Source: an uncultured Eubacteriales bacterium (GTDB taxonomy: Bacteria > Bacillota > Clostridia > Oscillospirales > Acutalibacteraceae). Taken from it: DNA of 8,267 bases. A program made the position numbers and the translations under genes. The notes under the pieces were generated by a model. The model did no database searches, was not told the origin of the DNA, and saw only the letters and a program-made list of their open reading frames with translations. Shown here piece by piece: positions 1 through 5,401 of this stretch. Positions within the stretch are counted from its first letter, which is position 1, and the number at the start of each line of letters is the position of its first letter. The DNA is taken from assembly GCA_934702115.1 (NCBI GenBank), contig CAKUYF010000036.1, positions 1-8,267 of the forward strand, written 5' to 3'.

Positions 1-1
1 T

Positions 2-1036
2 CATAAGGGAGGAGATGTGTATATTGACTACAATCGCGGCGGAGTTCCTCTTATTGAGATAGTAACGGAACCGGATATTAATTCTTCCGAAGAAGCAAAA
101 GAATATGTAGAGAAGCTTCAAAGTATACTTAGATATGTGGGAGTTTCAGACTGTAAGATGCAGGAAGGATCTATGAGATGCGACGTTAATGTATCGGTGA
201 AGCCTATAGGAAGTTCCAAGTTGGGTGTGCGTACCGAAATTAAAAATATGAATTCGGTTACATTTATGACGAAAGCCATAGATTATGAATTTGAAAGACA
301 ATCAGATATACTGGAAAATAAAGGCGAAGTAATTCAGCAAACTCTCAGATACTGCGAAAATTCAAATTCTACTGAAAGTATGAGAGAAAAAGAAGATGCT
401 CAGGATTACAGATATTTTAAAGATCCCGATTTAGTGAGTATTATCTTAAGTGAAGAAGATGTTAACGAACTCAAAAAATCGTTACCCGAATTGCCCGATA
501 GCCGAATTAAGAGATATGTGGAGGACTTGGGAGTTCCTGCATCGGATGCCGAATTAATAGTTAAATATAAAAATGTGGCAGATTTTTTTGAGGAAGCTTC
601 TCAAGGATTAAAATCCCCTAAAATTGTAAGCAATTTTATTATAAGTCAAATCTTTAGAGTTATTGAAACAGAAAGTGAACGCGAACAATTTAATATTTCA
701 ATATCTCCTAATCAGTTAAATGAGCTTGTCAAATTGATAGAAAGTAACAAAATAAATATGAATCTGGCTAAAAAAACTTTTTCGAAGATGTTGGAAACGG
801 GTAAAAGTGCATCTGAGTTTATTTCTGAAAATGATATGAAAGAAATGTCTGAGGATGAATTAGAAGGAATTTGTAAAGAAGCCATAAAATTAAATAGCAA
901 AGCTGTAACTGATTATTTAAACGGAAAGGAGAAAGCTCTTAAAGCTATTTTAGGGAATGTAATGAGGCAGACTAAGGGAAGAGGTAACGCTCAGATGATA
1001 GAGGAAAAATTAGTTAATTTACTCAAAAATAATTGA
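2..1036 (+). CDS. gatB: Asp-tRNA(Asn)/Glu-tRNA(Gln) amidotransferase subunit B, 5'-truncated by window edge
   Basis: GatB works with GatA and GatC to convert misacylated Glu-tRNA(Gln) or Asp-tRNA(Asn) to Gln-tRNA or Asn-tRNA in the cytoplasm; GatB binds the tRNA and carries the kinase/transamidase site. The frame is open from base 2 (first residues HKGGDVYIDYNRGGVP), so the GTG at 17 is internal, not a start. 344 residues are present; the family is usually about 475, so roughly 130 N-terminal residues lie outside the window. Recognisable family motifs are IDYNRGGVPLIEIVTEPD, MRCDVNVSV, RTEIKNMNS and DYRYFKDPDLVSI, followed by the helical C-terminal GatB/YqeY tRNA-binding domain ending in LKAILGNVMRQTKGRGNA. 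gatC and gatA are expected upstream but cannot be seen. Identity is very secure; the stop is TGA at 1034-1036. Confidence 0.97.
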   Translation, partial: HKGGDVYIDYNRGGVPLIEIVTEPDINSSEEAKEYVEKLQSILRYVGVSDCKMQEGSMRCDVNVSVKPIGSSKLGVRTEIKNMNSVTFMTKAIDYEFERQSDILENKGEVIQQTLRYCENSNSTESMREKEDAQDYRYFKDPDLVSIILSEEDVNELKKSLPELPDSRIKRYVEDLGVPASDAELIVKYKNVADFFEEASQGLKSPKIVSNFIISQIFRVIETESEREQFNISISPNQLNELVKLIESNKINMNLAKKTFSKMLETGKSASEFISENDMKEMSEDELEGICKEAIKLNSKAVTDYLNGKEKALKAILGNVMRQTKGRGNAQMIEEKLVNLLKNN

Positions 1037-1061
1037 CTTTTAAATAAGTTAAATATATTAT
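1033..1061 (+). promoter_or_regulatory. Sigma-A-type promoter for the double-glycine-leader gene
   Basis: A -35 TTGACT (1033-1038) and a -10 TATTAT (1056-1061) are separated by exactly 17 bases. The -35 overlaps the gatB stop codon. This predicts transcription from about 1068, leaving a leader of about 70 bases before the ATG at 1137. It suggests that the downstream gene is transcribed independently of gatB. Each hexamer matches the consensus at 5 of 6 positions; in such AT-rich DNA a chance match is possible. Confidence 0.6.
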
Positions 1062-1136
1062 TTAATAGGTGAGTAAATTTTTTTAGAAATGTTTAATTCA
1101 TCAAGATTTGAATTTTTATGAAAAGGAGAGAATATT

Positions 1137-1454
1137 ATGAACGTGCCAAAAAGTAAAGAAGGTAATTTACGCGAGTTGAAGGAAAATGAAATTGATTCCG
1201 TAGTCGGTGGATTAAATGATAAGGAAATGAAAGAATTTTATCCTGATTCAACTAAAGAAAATGATCCATTTTATCGTTTGCATAAATGGGAAGAGAGTGC
1301 AGGTACATGTAAAAAATGCGGAAAACGCTACACTTACTGCAATCAGGGAATAGAAACTGGCATGGGAAATATATTTTCTCGCAGAGATTATTGTGCAGAA
1401 TGCAGATCGGCACTTAATAAAAATCCAAGCCTTATTTTAAAGGAAAAAATGTAA
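1137..1454 (+). CDS. Small Cys-pair (zinc-ribbon-like) protein with a double-glycine export leader
   Basis: 105 residues, not assigned to a named family. The first 25 residues form a canonical double-glycine leader ending VVGG (G24-G25): hydrophobic residues sit at -4 (V22), -7 (I19), -12 (L14) and -15 (L11) and a Glu at -8 (E18), the pattern recognised by C39-peptidase ABC exporters that process bacteriocins, RiPPs and ComC-type pheromones. Cleavage after G25 would release an 80-residue charged body with CxxC pairs C58/C61 and C86/C89 plus C68, spaced like a zinc ribbon or a disulfide-bonded core. The ATG follows an AAGGAGAG Shine-Dalgarno at 1123-1130 and a good promoter at 1033-1061. No C39 peptidase, modifying enzyme or immunity gene is visible in the window. 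It could be a secreted peptide or RiPP precursor, or a cytoplasmic zinc-ribbon protein whose N-terminus resembles a leader by chance. The CDS is very likely real; its function is unknown. Confidence 0.85.
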   Translation: MNVPKSKEGNLRELKENEIDSVVGGLNDKEMKEFYPDSTKENDPFYRLHKWEESAGTCKKCGKRYTYCNQGIETGMGNIFSRRDYCAECRSALNKNPSLILKEKM

Positions 1455-1492
1455 AAAATCCTAGTTATTTGTTGAAAATATTAGTCTAAGTA

Positions 1493-1521
1493 TTGCATTT
1501 TGTTTTAATATGGTGTATAAT
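1493..1521 (+). promoter_or_regulatory. Sigma-A-type promoter of efp
   Basis: A -35 TTGCAT (1493-1498) and a perfect -10 TATAAT (1516-1521) are spaced by 17 bases, placing the transcription start near 1528 and giving efp a leader of about 75 bases. A short inverted repeat, GCAC (1528-1531) / GTGC (1539-1542), lies at the predicted start site. No convincing terminator separates this promoter from the preceding gene, so some read-through is possible. Confidence 0.7.
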
Positions 1522-1601
1522 CTGATAGCACGTTAAAAGTGCCAGTGTTAGATTATTTATTCAATTATTATATATCACCTATTTTGTACAGGAGGAAATT
1601 T

Positions 1602-2159
1602 ATGATATATGCAGGAGATTTTAGAAACGGTTCTACATTTGAAATAGACGGAAACGTGGTATCAGTAGTGGAATTTCAGCACGTTAAGCCAGGAAAAGGA
1701 GCAGCATTTGTAAGAGCAAAGATAAAGAATGTAATTACGGGAGCTGTTACAGAGCGTACATTTAACCCTAACGATAAATATCAAGAAGCTTTTATTGAAA
1801 GAAAAGAAATGCAATACCTGTATAATGACGGTGATTTGTATTATTTTATGGATAATGATACGTTTGAACAAATTCCTATTAATTCTTCAGTATTAGGAAA
1901 TAATTTCAAATTTGTAAAAGAAAATATGACATGTAAAGTTTTATCATATAAATCCAACGTATTTGGAGTTGAGCCACCTCTTTTTGTGGAACTGTTAGTA
2001 ACTGAAACAGAAGCAGGATTTAAAGGTGATACAGCTACAAATGCTACTAAACCCGCTACATTGGAAACGGGTGCACAAATAAGAGTACCGCTTTTCATTG
2101 AAGAAGGAGAAAAAATTAGAATTGATACTAGAACAGGCGAATATATAGAACGTGCGTAA
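1602..2159 (+). CDS. efp: Translation elongation factor P
   Basis: EF-P binds ribosomes stalled on consecutive prolines and stimulates peptide-bond formation. The 185-residue protein matches the usual family length and is recognisable throughout: MIYAGDFRNGSTFEIDG at the N-terminal KOW-like domain, the tip loop HVKPGKGAAFVR, ERKEMQYLYNDGDLYYFMD, NVFGVEPPLFVELLVTETE, GFKGDTATNATKPA, and the C-terminal signature KIRIDTRTGEYIERA. The tip residue is K32, as in Bacillus subtilis, where that lysine carries a 5-aminopentanol group; whether it is modified here cannot be seen. The reading frame stays open upstream to a GTG at 1539, but the ATG at 1602 is chosen because it is preceded by AGGAGG at 1590-1595 with 6-base spacing and matches the family N-terminus. 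The next gene begins 41 bases downstream on the same strand, indicating an operon. Confidence 0.98.
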   Translation: MIYAGDFRNGSTFEIDGNVVSVVEFQHVKPGKGAAFVRAKIKNVITGAVTERTFNPNDKYQEAFIERKEMQYLYNDGDLYYFMDNDTFEQIPINSSVLGNNFKFVKENMTCKVLSYKSNVFGVEPPLFVELLVTETEAGFKGDTATNATKPATLETGAQIRVPLFIEEGEKIRIDTRTGEYIERA

Positions 2160-2200
2160 GCCAAAATAAATATAAATAAATTTTATTAGGAGGAAATTTA

Positions 2201-2686
2201 ATGACAATTAAAGAACAAGCAGCTTATTTAAAAGGTATGCTTTCAGGATTAGAATTAGAAGACAGAAAGGAAACAAAGTTACTCAAGGAAATAGTGGATT
2301 TACTTCATAATATGTCCTTATCTATAGAAGGTCTTGAAAATGACGTAGATGACGTATGTGAACAGCTCGAAATAATGGATGAAGATCTTGCTTCAGTTGA
2401 AGATTCGATTTGCCATGACAAGAAATGTGGTTGTGGTTGCGATGAAGAAGATTGTGATTGCGATGATTTTTATGAGGTAACTTGTCCAAAATGCGGAAAG
2501 AAAATTTGTTTAGATGAAGATGCTCTTTCTGAAGAAGAAATGAACTGCCCGAATTGCGGGGAATTTCTTGAATTTGATTTAGATGAAATAGAAGACGGTT
2601 GTTCTTGCGGATGTGATTGTGATGATGATTGCGAATGCGACGAAAATAACTGTGAATGTGGATGCAATCATGGTAGCGATAAATAA
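2201..2686 (+). CDS. CD1247-type zinc-ribbon protein with extra Cys/Asp-rich segments
   Basis: 161 residues. The N-terminal part (about 1-70, starting MTIKEQAAYLKGMLSGLEL) is a predicted helical or coiled-coil segment that I recognise as resembling the clostridial 'CD1247 N-terminal domain' proteins; their function is unknown. The middle holds a zinc ribbon with C95/C98 (CPKCG) and C116/C119 (CPNCG). Unusually, two Cys/Asp/Glu-rich stretches flank it: residues 71-89, with Cys at 71, 76, 78, 80, 85 and 87, and residues 134-155, with nine Cys in CxC-type spacing. There are 21 cysteines in all. The composition suggests metal binding, which is inference. The ATG follows AGGAGG (2188-2193) with 7-base spacing, nearly the same start context as efp, and the 41-base gap suggests cotranscription with efp. 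The long reverse-strand open frames over this gene reflect codon composition. Confidence 0.88.
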   Translation: MTIKEQAAYLKGMLSGLELEDRKETKLLKEIVDLLHNMSLSIEGLENDVDDVCEQLEIMDEDLASVEDSICHDKKCGCGCDEEDCDCDDFYEVTCPKCGKKICLDEDALSEEEMNCPNCGEFLEFDLDEIEDGCSCGCDCDDDCECDENNCECGCNHGSDK

Positions 2687-2746
2687 TGATTTGAATCATT
2701 AGTTTGAGTTTTTTAGGGTCTACAATCCATATTTTAACTTAAAGTT

Positions 2747-2783
2747 TGTGCGCAACTAATCTTAAGTCAGTTGCGCACATTTT
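2747..2783 (+). terminator. GC-rich hairpin with short T-run closing the efp operon
   Basis: A perfect 11-bp stem, TGTGCGCAACT (2747-2757) with AGTTGCGCACA (2769-2779), encloses an 11-base loop and is followed by TTTT (2780-2783). It is the most GC-rich element in the local intergenic DNA. The T-run is short, so termination may be incomplete. A weaker AT-rich hairpin (AATGAT/ATCATT, 2685-2700) followed by a T-rich stretch lies directly after the CD1247-type gene. Confidence 0.7.
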
Positions 2784-2822
2784 ATGAATAGCAATAATGA
2801 TTCCGGAAAGGAATTTTTATAA

Positions 2823-3656
2823 ATGAAAAATTTTAAGAAATTAAAAATAATTATAAAATGTGTAAGTTGTTTTATTTTGGCGATGATATTCTCTGCTTGT
2901 ACTAACAATACTAAAAGTTCAAGCAATAAATTAAAGGTAGGAATGGAATGTTCTTATGCACCTTTTAATTGGATTCAACCTACTTCAAAAGGAGAAGCAA
3001 TTAAAATTTCAGGTGGTTGGTTTGCTAACGGATATGACGTATATATTTCAAAAAAAATATCTGAAATTTTAGGAATGGATTTAGAAATTGTAAAGCTAGA
3101 TTGGGATGGGCTTCTCCCGGCACTGACCTCCGGAAAAATTGATGCAATAGTTGCAGGAATGTCAGTTACTGAAGAAAGAAAAAAAGCCATAGATTTTACT
3201 AATGATTACTATACTTCAAATATAGTAATAGTTGTTAAAAAAGGAAGTAAGTATGAATCTGCTGAATGTTTGGATGATTTCAAGCATGCTAAAATTACAG
3301 GGCAAATAGGTACTATACATTATGACCTTATAGACCAAATTGAAGAAGTAGATAAGCAGACTCCTATGGAGGATTTTCCATCAATGGTTTCCTCTTTAAG
3401 TGCCGGAAAAATAGATGGATATGTGAGTGAAAGATCATCTGCTCTTATGGCTACATATAGTAATCCTCTTCTTACATACATAGATTTCAAGCCGGAAAAT
3501 GGATTCAAGTTTTCTAAAGATGAGGTATCTATAGCTATAGGAGTACGCAAAAATAGCGAATTGAAAGATAAAATTAATAAAGCTTTGGAAAGTATAAGCG
3601 AAGAAACTAAATGCGAATTAATGAATAAAGCAGTAGAAAGATCATATGTAAGTTAA
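2823..3656 (+). CDS. Amino-acid ABC transporter substrate-binding lipoprotein (SBP_bac_3 type)
   Basis: The extracellular receptor of a polar amino-acid importer, 277 residues. The N-terminus has a lysine-rich n-region, a hydrophobic segment (about 13-25) and a lipobox FSAC with the lipidated cysteine at C26, so the mature protein should be anchored to the outer face of the membrane. The family-3 periplasmic-binding fold is clear: KLKVGMECSYAPFNWIQP near residues 36-53, ANGYDVYISKKISEILG at 68-84, LPALTSGKIDAIVAGMSVT at 98-116, and R119, which aligns with the arginine that grips the ligand alpha-carboxylate in this family. SLSAGKIDGYVSERS marks the second lobe. The exact amino acid carried cannot be deduced. 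A GAAAGGA Shine-Dalgarno lies at 2806-2812. It is first in an operon with the permease and ATPase that follow; I see no strong promoter in the short gap after the upstream hairpin. Confidence 0.95.
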   Translation: MKNFKKLKIIIKCVSCFILAMIFSACTNNTKSSSNKLKVGMECSYAPFNWIQPTSKGEAIKISGGWFANGYDVYISKKISEILGMDLEIVKLDWDGLLPALTSGKIDAIVAGMSVTEERKKAIDFTNDYYTSNIVIVVKKGSKYESAECLDDFKHAKITGQIGTIHYDLIDQIEEVDKQTPMEDFPSMVSSLSAGKIDGYVSERSSALMATYSNPLLTYIDFKPENGFKFSKDEVSIAIGVRKNSELKDKINKALESISEETKCELMNKAVERSYVS

Positions 3657-3674
3657 AACTCTATAATACTAAAC

Positions 3675-3679
3675 GGAGG
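3675..3679 (+). promoter_or_regulatory. Ribosome binding site of the permease, unusually distant from its ATG
   Basis: GGAGG at 3675-3679 is the only strong Shine-Dalgarno before the permease. It overlaps the in-frame GTG at 3679, so that GTG cannot be its start codon. The first usable ATG is at 3697, 17 bases downstream, longer than the usual 5-9. No canonical in-frame start lies between; the codons are CTA, ACG, TTA, TAC and GCT. Confidence 0.55.
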
Positions 3680-3696
3680 TGCTAACGTTATACGCT

Positions 3697-4449
3697 ATGG
3701 AAAAAACATTTTTAGAGTGGATATTATACATATTACAAAATTATGGTTCGTGGTTTTTAAGAGGTACTGGCATAACTTTACTTATTTCTTTTCTAGGTAC
3801 TGCTATCGGCTTTTCAATAGGACTGGCTTTAGCTTCAATTCGTAGTATGCCTCTACCACATAATAAGTTTAAAAAGCAATTAATAAAAGTAATTAATTTT
3901 ATAATTACTTGTTACGTGGAAATTTTTAGAGGTACGCCTATGATGGTACAAGCTATAGTTATATATTTCGGTATGCAAGAATTTATGGGGATTGACTTTA
4001 GTCCTACGGTTGCTGGAATAATAATAGTATCCGTAAATACCGGAGCTTATATGGTTGAAGTGGTTAGGGGAGGAATAGACAGTATAGATGTGGGGCAAAT
4101 GGAAGCAGCTAAATCTATAGGTATGAGCCATTGGCAGTCAATGATATATGTTATTCTGCCTCAGACGATTAGAAACATTTTGCCGGCTACATGTAATGAA
4201 TTTATTATAAATATTAAAGATACATCGGTATTGAATGTAATATCTGTAACAGAATTATTCTTTGTAACTAAATCCATAAAAGGTGCGATTTATCGTACAT
4301 ATGAAACTTTTATAGTAGCAGCTGTTATCTATTTTATTCTTACAATTACAATAACTAGAATTATCAGGCGAATAGAAAAACATCTTGATGGAACTCAAAA
4401 ATTTACTCCTGCTTCTTCTACTATGCCTATAGTTTTTGTGAAAAAGTGA
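3697..4449 (+). CDS. Amino-acid ABC transporter permease (HisM/GlnP-type)
   Basis: The membrane-spanning subunit of the importer, 250 residues from the ATG at 3697. Several hydrophobic helices are visible (about 24-48, 65-75, 83-95, 104-122, 163-190 and 204-222). The family signature FRGTPMMVQ occurs at residues 77-85, and the EAA coupling loop, which docks on the ATPase, runs from EAAKSIGM (137) to ILPQ (153-156). One polypeptide of this type normally forms a homodimer. The frame could extend to a GTG at 3679, but that codon overlaps the ribosome site, so ATG 3697 is preferred. The stop lies 14 bases before the ATPase ATG, so the two are almost certainly cotranscribed. Beyond the last helix is a charged tail of about 25 residues. 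Confidence 0.95.
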   Translation: MEKTFLEWILYILQNYGSWFLRGTGITLLISFLGTAIGFSIGLALASIRSMPLPHNKFKKQLIKVINFIITCYVEIFRGTPMMVQAIVIYFGMQEFMGIDFSPTVAGIIIVSVNTGAYMVEVVRGGIDSIDVGQMEAAKSIGMSHWQSMIYVILPQTIRNILPATCNEFIINIKDTSVLNVISVTELFFVTKSIKGAIYRTYETFIVAAVIYFILTITITRIIRRIEKHLDGTQKFTPASSTMPIVFVKK

Positions 4450-4463
4450 GGTAATAGAAGGAA

Positions 4464-5210
4464 ATGTCAAAAAACATTATAAGTATAAGATCGCTTAAAA
4501 AGTCCTTTGGAAGTAATGAAATTTTAAAAGGTGTAAATTATGAAATAAACGAAGGGGATGTAGCATGTATAATTGGTCCTTCAGGGTCAGGTAAATCGAC
4601 GTTTTTAAGATGTATTAATTTACTTGAAAGGCCAAATTCAGGCGAAATAATCTATGAAGGAAAAAATGTTCTTTCGGAAGAGTATAACGTAAATCAATAT
4701 AGAGCTAAAGTCGGGATGGTTTTTCAGCAATTTAATTTGTTTAACAATCTTAATGTTTTGGAAAATTGCATAGTAGGACCTGTAAAAGTATTAAAGAAAG
4801 ATCCCACAGAGTCCAAAAAGCTTGCAATGAAATTTTTAAGTCAAGTTAGGATGTCTGGGTTTGCTGAGGCTAAGCCTAAACAGTTATCAGGAGGGCAAAA
4901 GCAAAGAGTGGCAATTGCCAGGGCCTTGACTATGAATCCTAAAGTACTATTATTTGACGAACCTACTTCTGCTCTTGACCCCGAAACAGTAGGAGAAGTA
5001 CTTAAAGTTATGAAAAGCCTTGCATCTTTAGGATTAACAATGATAATAGTTACTCATGAAATGGCTTTTGCCAAAGACGTATCTAATAAAATTGCTTTTA
5101 TGGATGGAGGAGTTATTTGTGAAGAAGGTTCTCCGAATGAAATATTAGTAAATCCTAAAAATGAAAGAACTAAGAATTTCCTGTTTAGATTTATTGTTGG
5201 AGAGTCTTAA
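4464..5210 (+). CDS. Amino-acid ABC transporter ATP-binding protein (GlnQ/HisP-type)
   Basis: The cytoplasmic motor of the importer, 248 residues, full family length. All nucleotide-binding motifs are intact: Walker A GPSGSGKST (38-46), Q-loop VFQQFNLF (86-93), ABC signature LSGGQKQR (141-148), Walker B LLFDEP (162-167), D-loop SALDP (169-173) and switch histidine H198 in VTHEM. The sequence around the Q-loop and signature is typical of polar amino-acid importers. The ATG at 4464 has AAGGAA directly against it and a GTGAGGT about 12 bases upstream, neither ideally spaced, so translation may be coupled to the permease gene that ends 14 bases before. The operon ends at a hairpin 7 bases after the stop. 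Confidence 0.97.
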   Translation: MSKNIISIRSLKKSFGSNEILKGVNYEINEGDVACIIGPSGSGKSTFLRCINLLERPNSGEIIYEGKNVLSEEYNVNQYRAKVGMVFQQFNLFNNLNVLENCIVGPVKVLKKDPTESKKLAMKFLSQVRMSGFAEAKPKQLSGGQKQRVAIARALTMNPKVLLFDEPTSALDPETVGEVLKVMKSLASLGLTMIIVTHEMAFAKDVSNKIAFMDGGVICEEGSPNEILVNPKNERTKNFLFRFIVGES

Positions 5211-5217
5211 AGTAGAG

Positions 5218-5250
5218 AACATCCATACATGGTATGGATGTTTATTTATA
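5218..5250 (+). terminator. Rho-independent terminator of the amino-acid ABC operon
   Basis: An 11-bp stem, AACATCCATAC (5218-5228) with GTATGGATGTT (5232-5242), has a 3-base loop and is followed by a T-rich run. It begins 7 bases after the ATPase stop codon. Read on the other strand it lacks a T-run, so it probably serves mainly the plus-strand operon. Confidence 0.85.
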
Positions 5251-5401
5251 TATGTTTTTGCATTTGAATTTTAAATACTATCAATCTAAAATCACTTTAG
5301 ATATAAGAAGCTAAATTTAATAAATGAAAACTTTTATATAAAGACTTAAAGAAGTATATTCACTAAAATGTTTTTTTAAATAATTTTTAATCAAAATCTT
5401 G

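Noticed and set aside
17..1036. Apparent GTG start of the gatB frame at 17
   Set aside because: The frame is open to base 2, and the residues before the GTG (HKGGD) belong to the GatB sequence, so the gene is truncated by the window edge.
1040..1065. Inverted repeat TTAAATAA/TTATTTAA after gatB as a terminator
   Set aside because: The stem is entirely A/T, has a 10-base loop and no T-run, and overlaps a better-supported promoter.
1539..1601. N-terminal extension of efp from a GTG at 1539
   Set aside because: It has no ribosome site, does not match EF-P, and a perfect AGGAGG precedes the ATG at 1602.
1841..2207. Reverse-strand frames of 107 and 70 codons antisense to efp
   Set aside because: They lie opposite the conserved EF-P coding sequence and show no recognisable domain.
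2322..2699. Reverse-strand frames of 125 and 65 codons over the Cys-rich gene
   Set aside because: Their His/Ser/Gln-rich translation is the mirror of Cys/Asp/Glu codons, with no ribosome site; the forward gene has clear zinc-ribbon motifs.
5284..5302. Inverted repeat ATCTAAA/TTTAGAT as the terminator of the ADP-ribosyltransferase gene
   Set aside because: The 7-bp stem is AT-rich, lies about 100 bases past the stop, and lacks a T-run on the minus strand.
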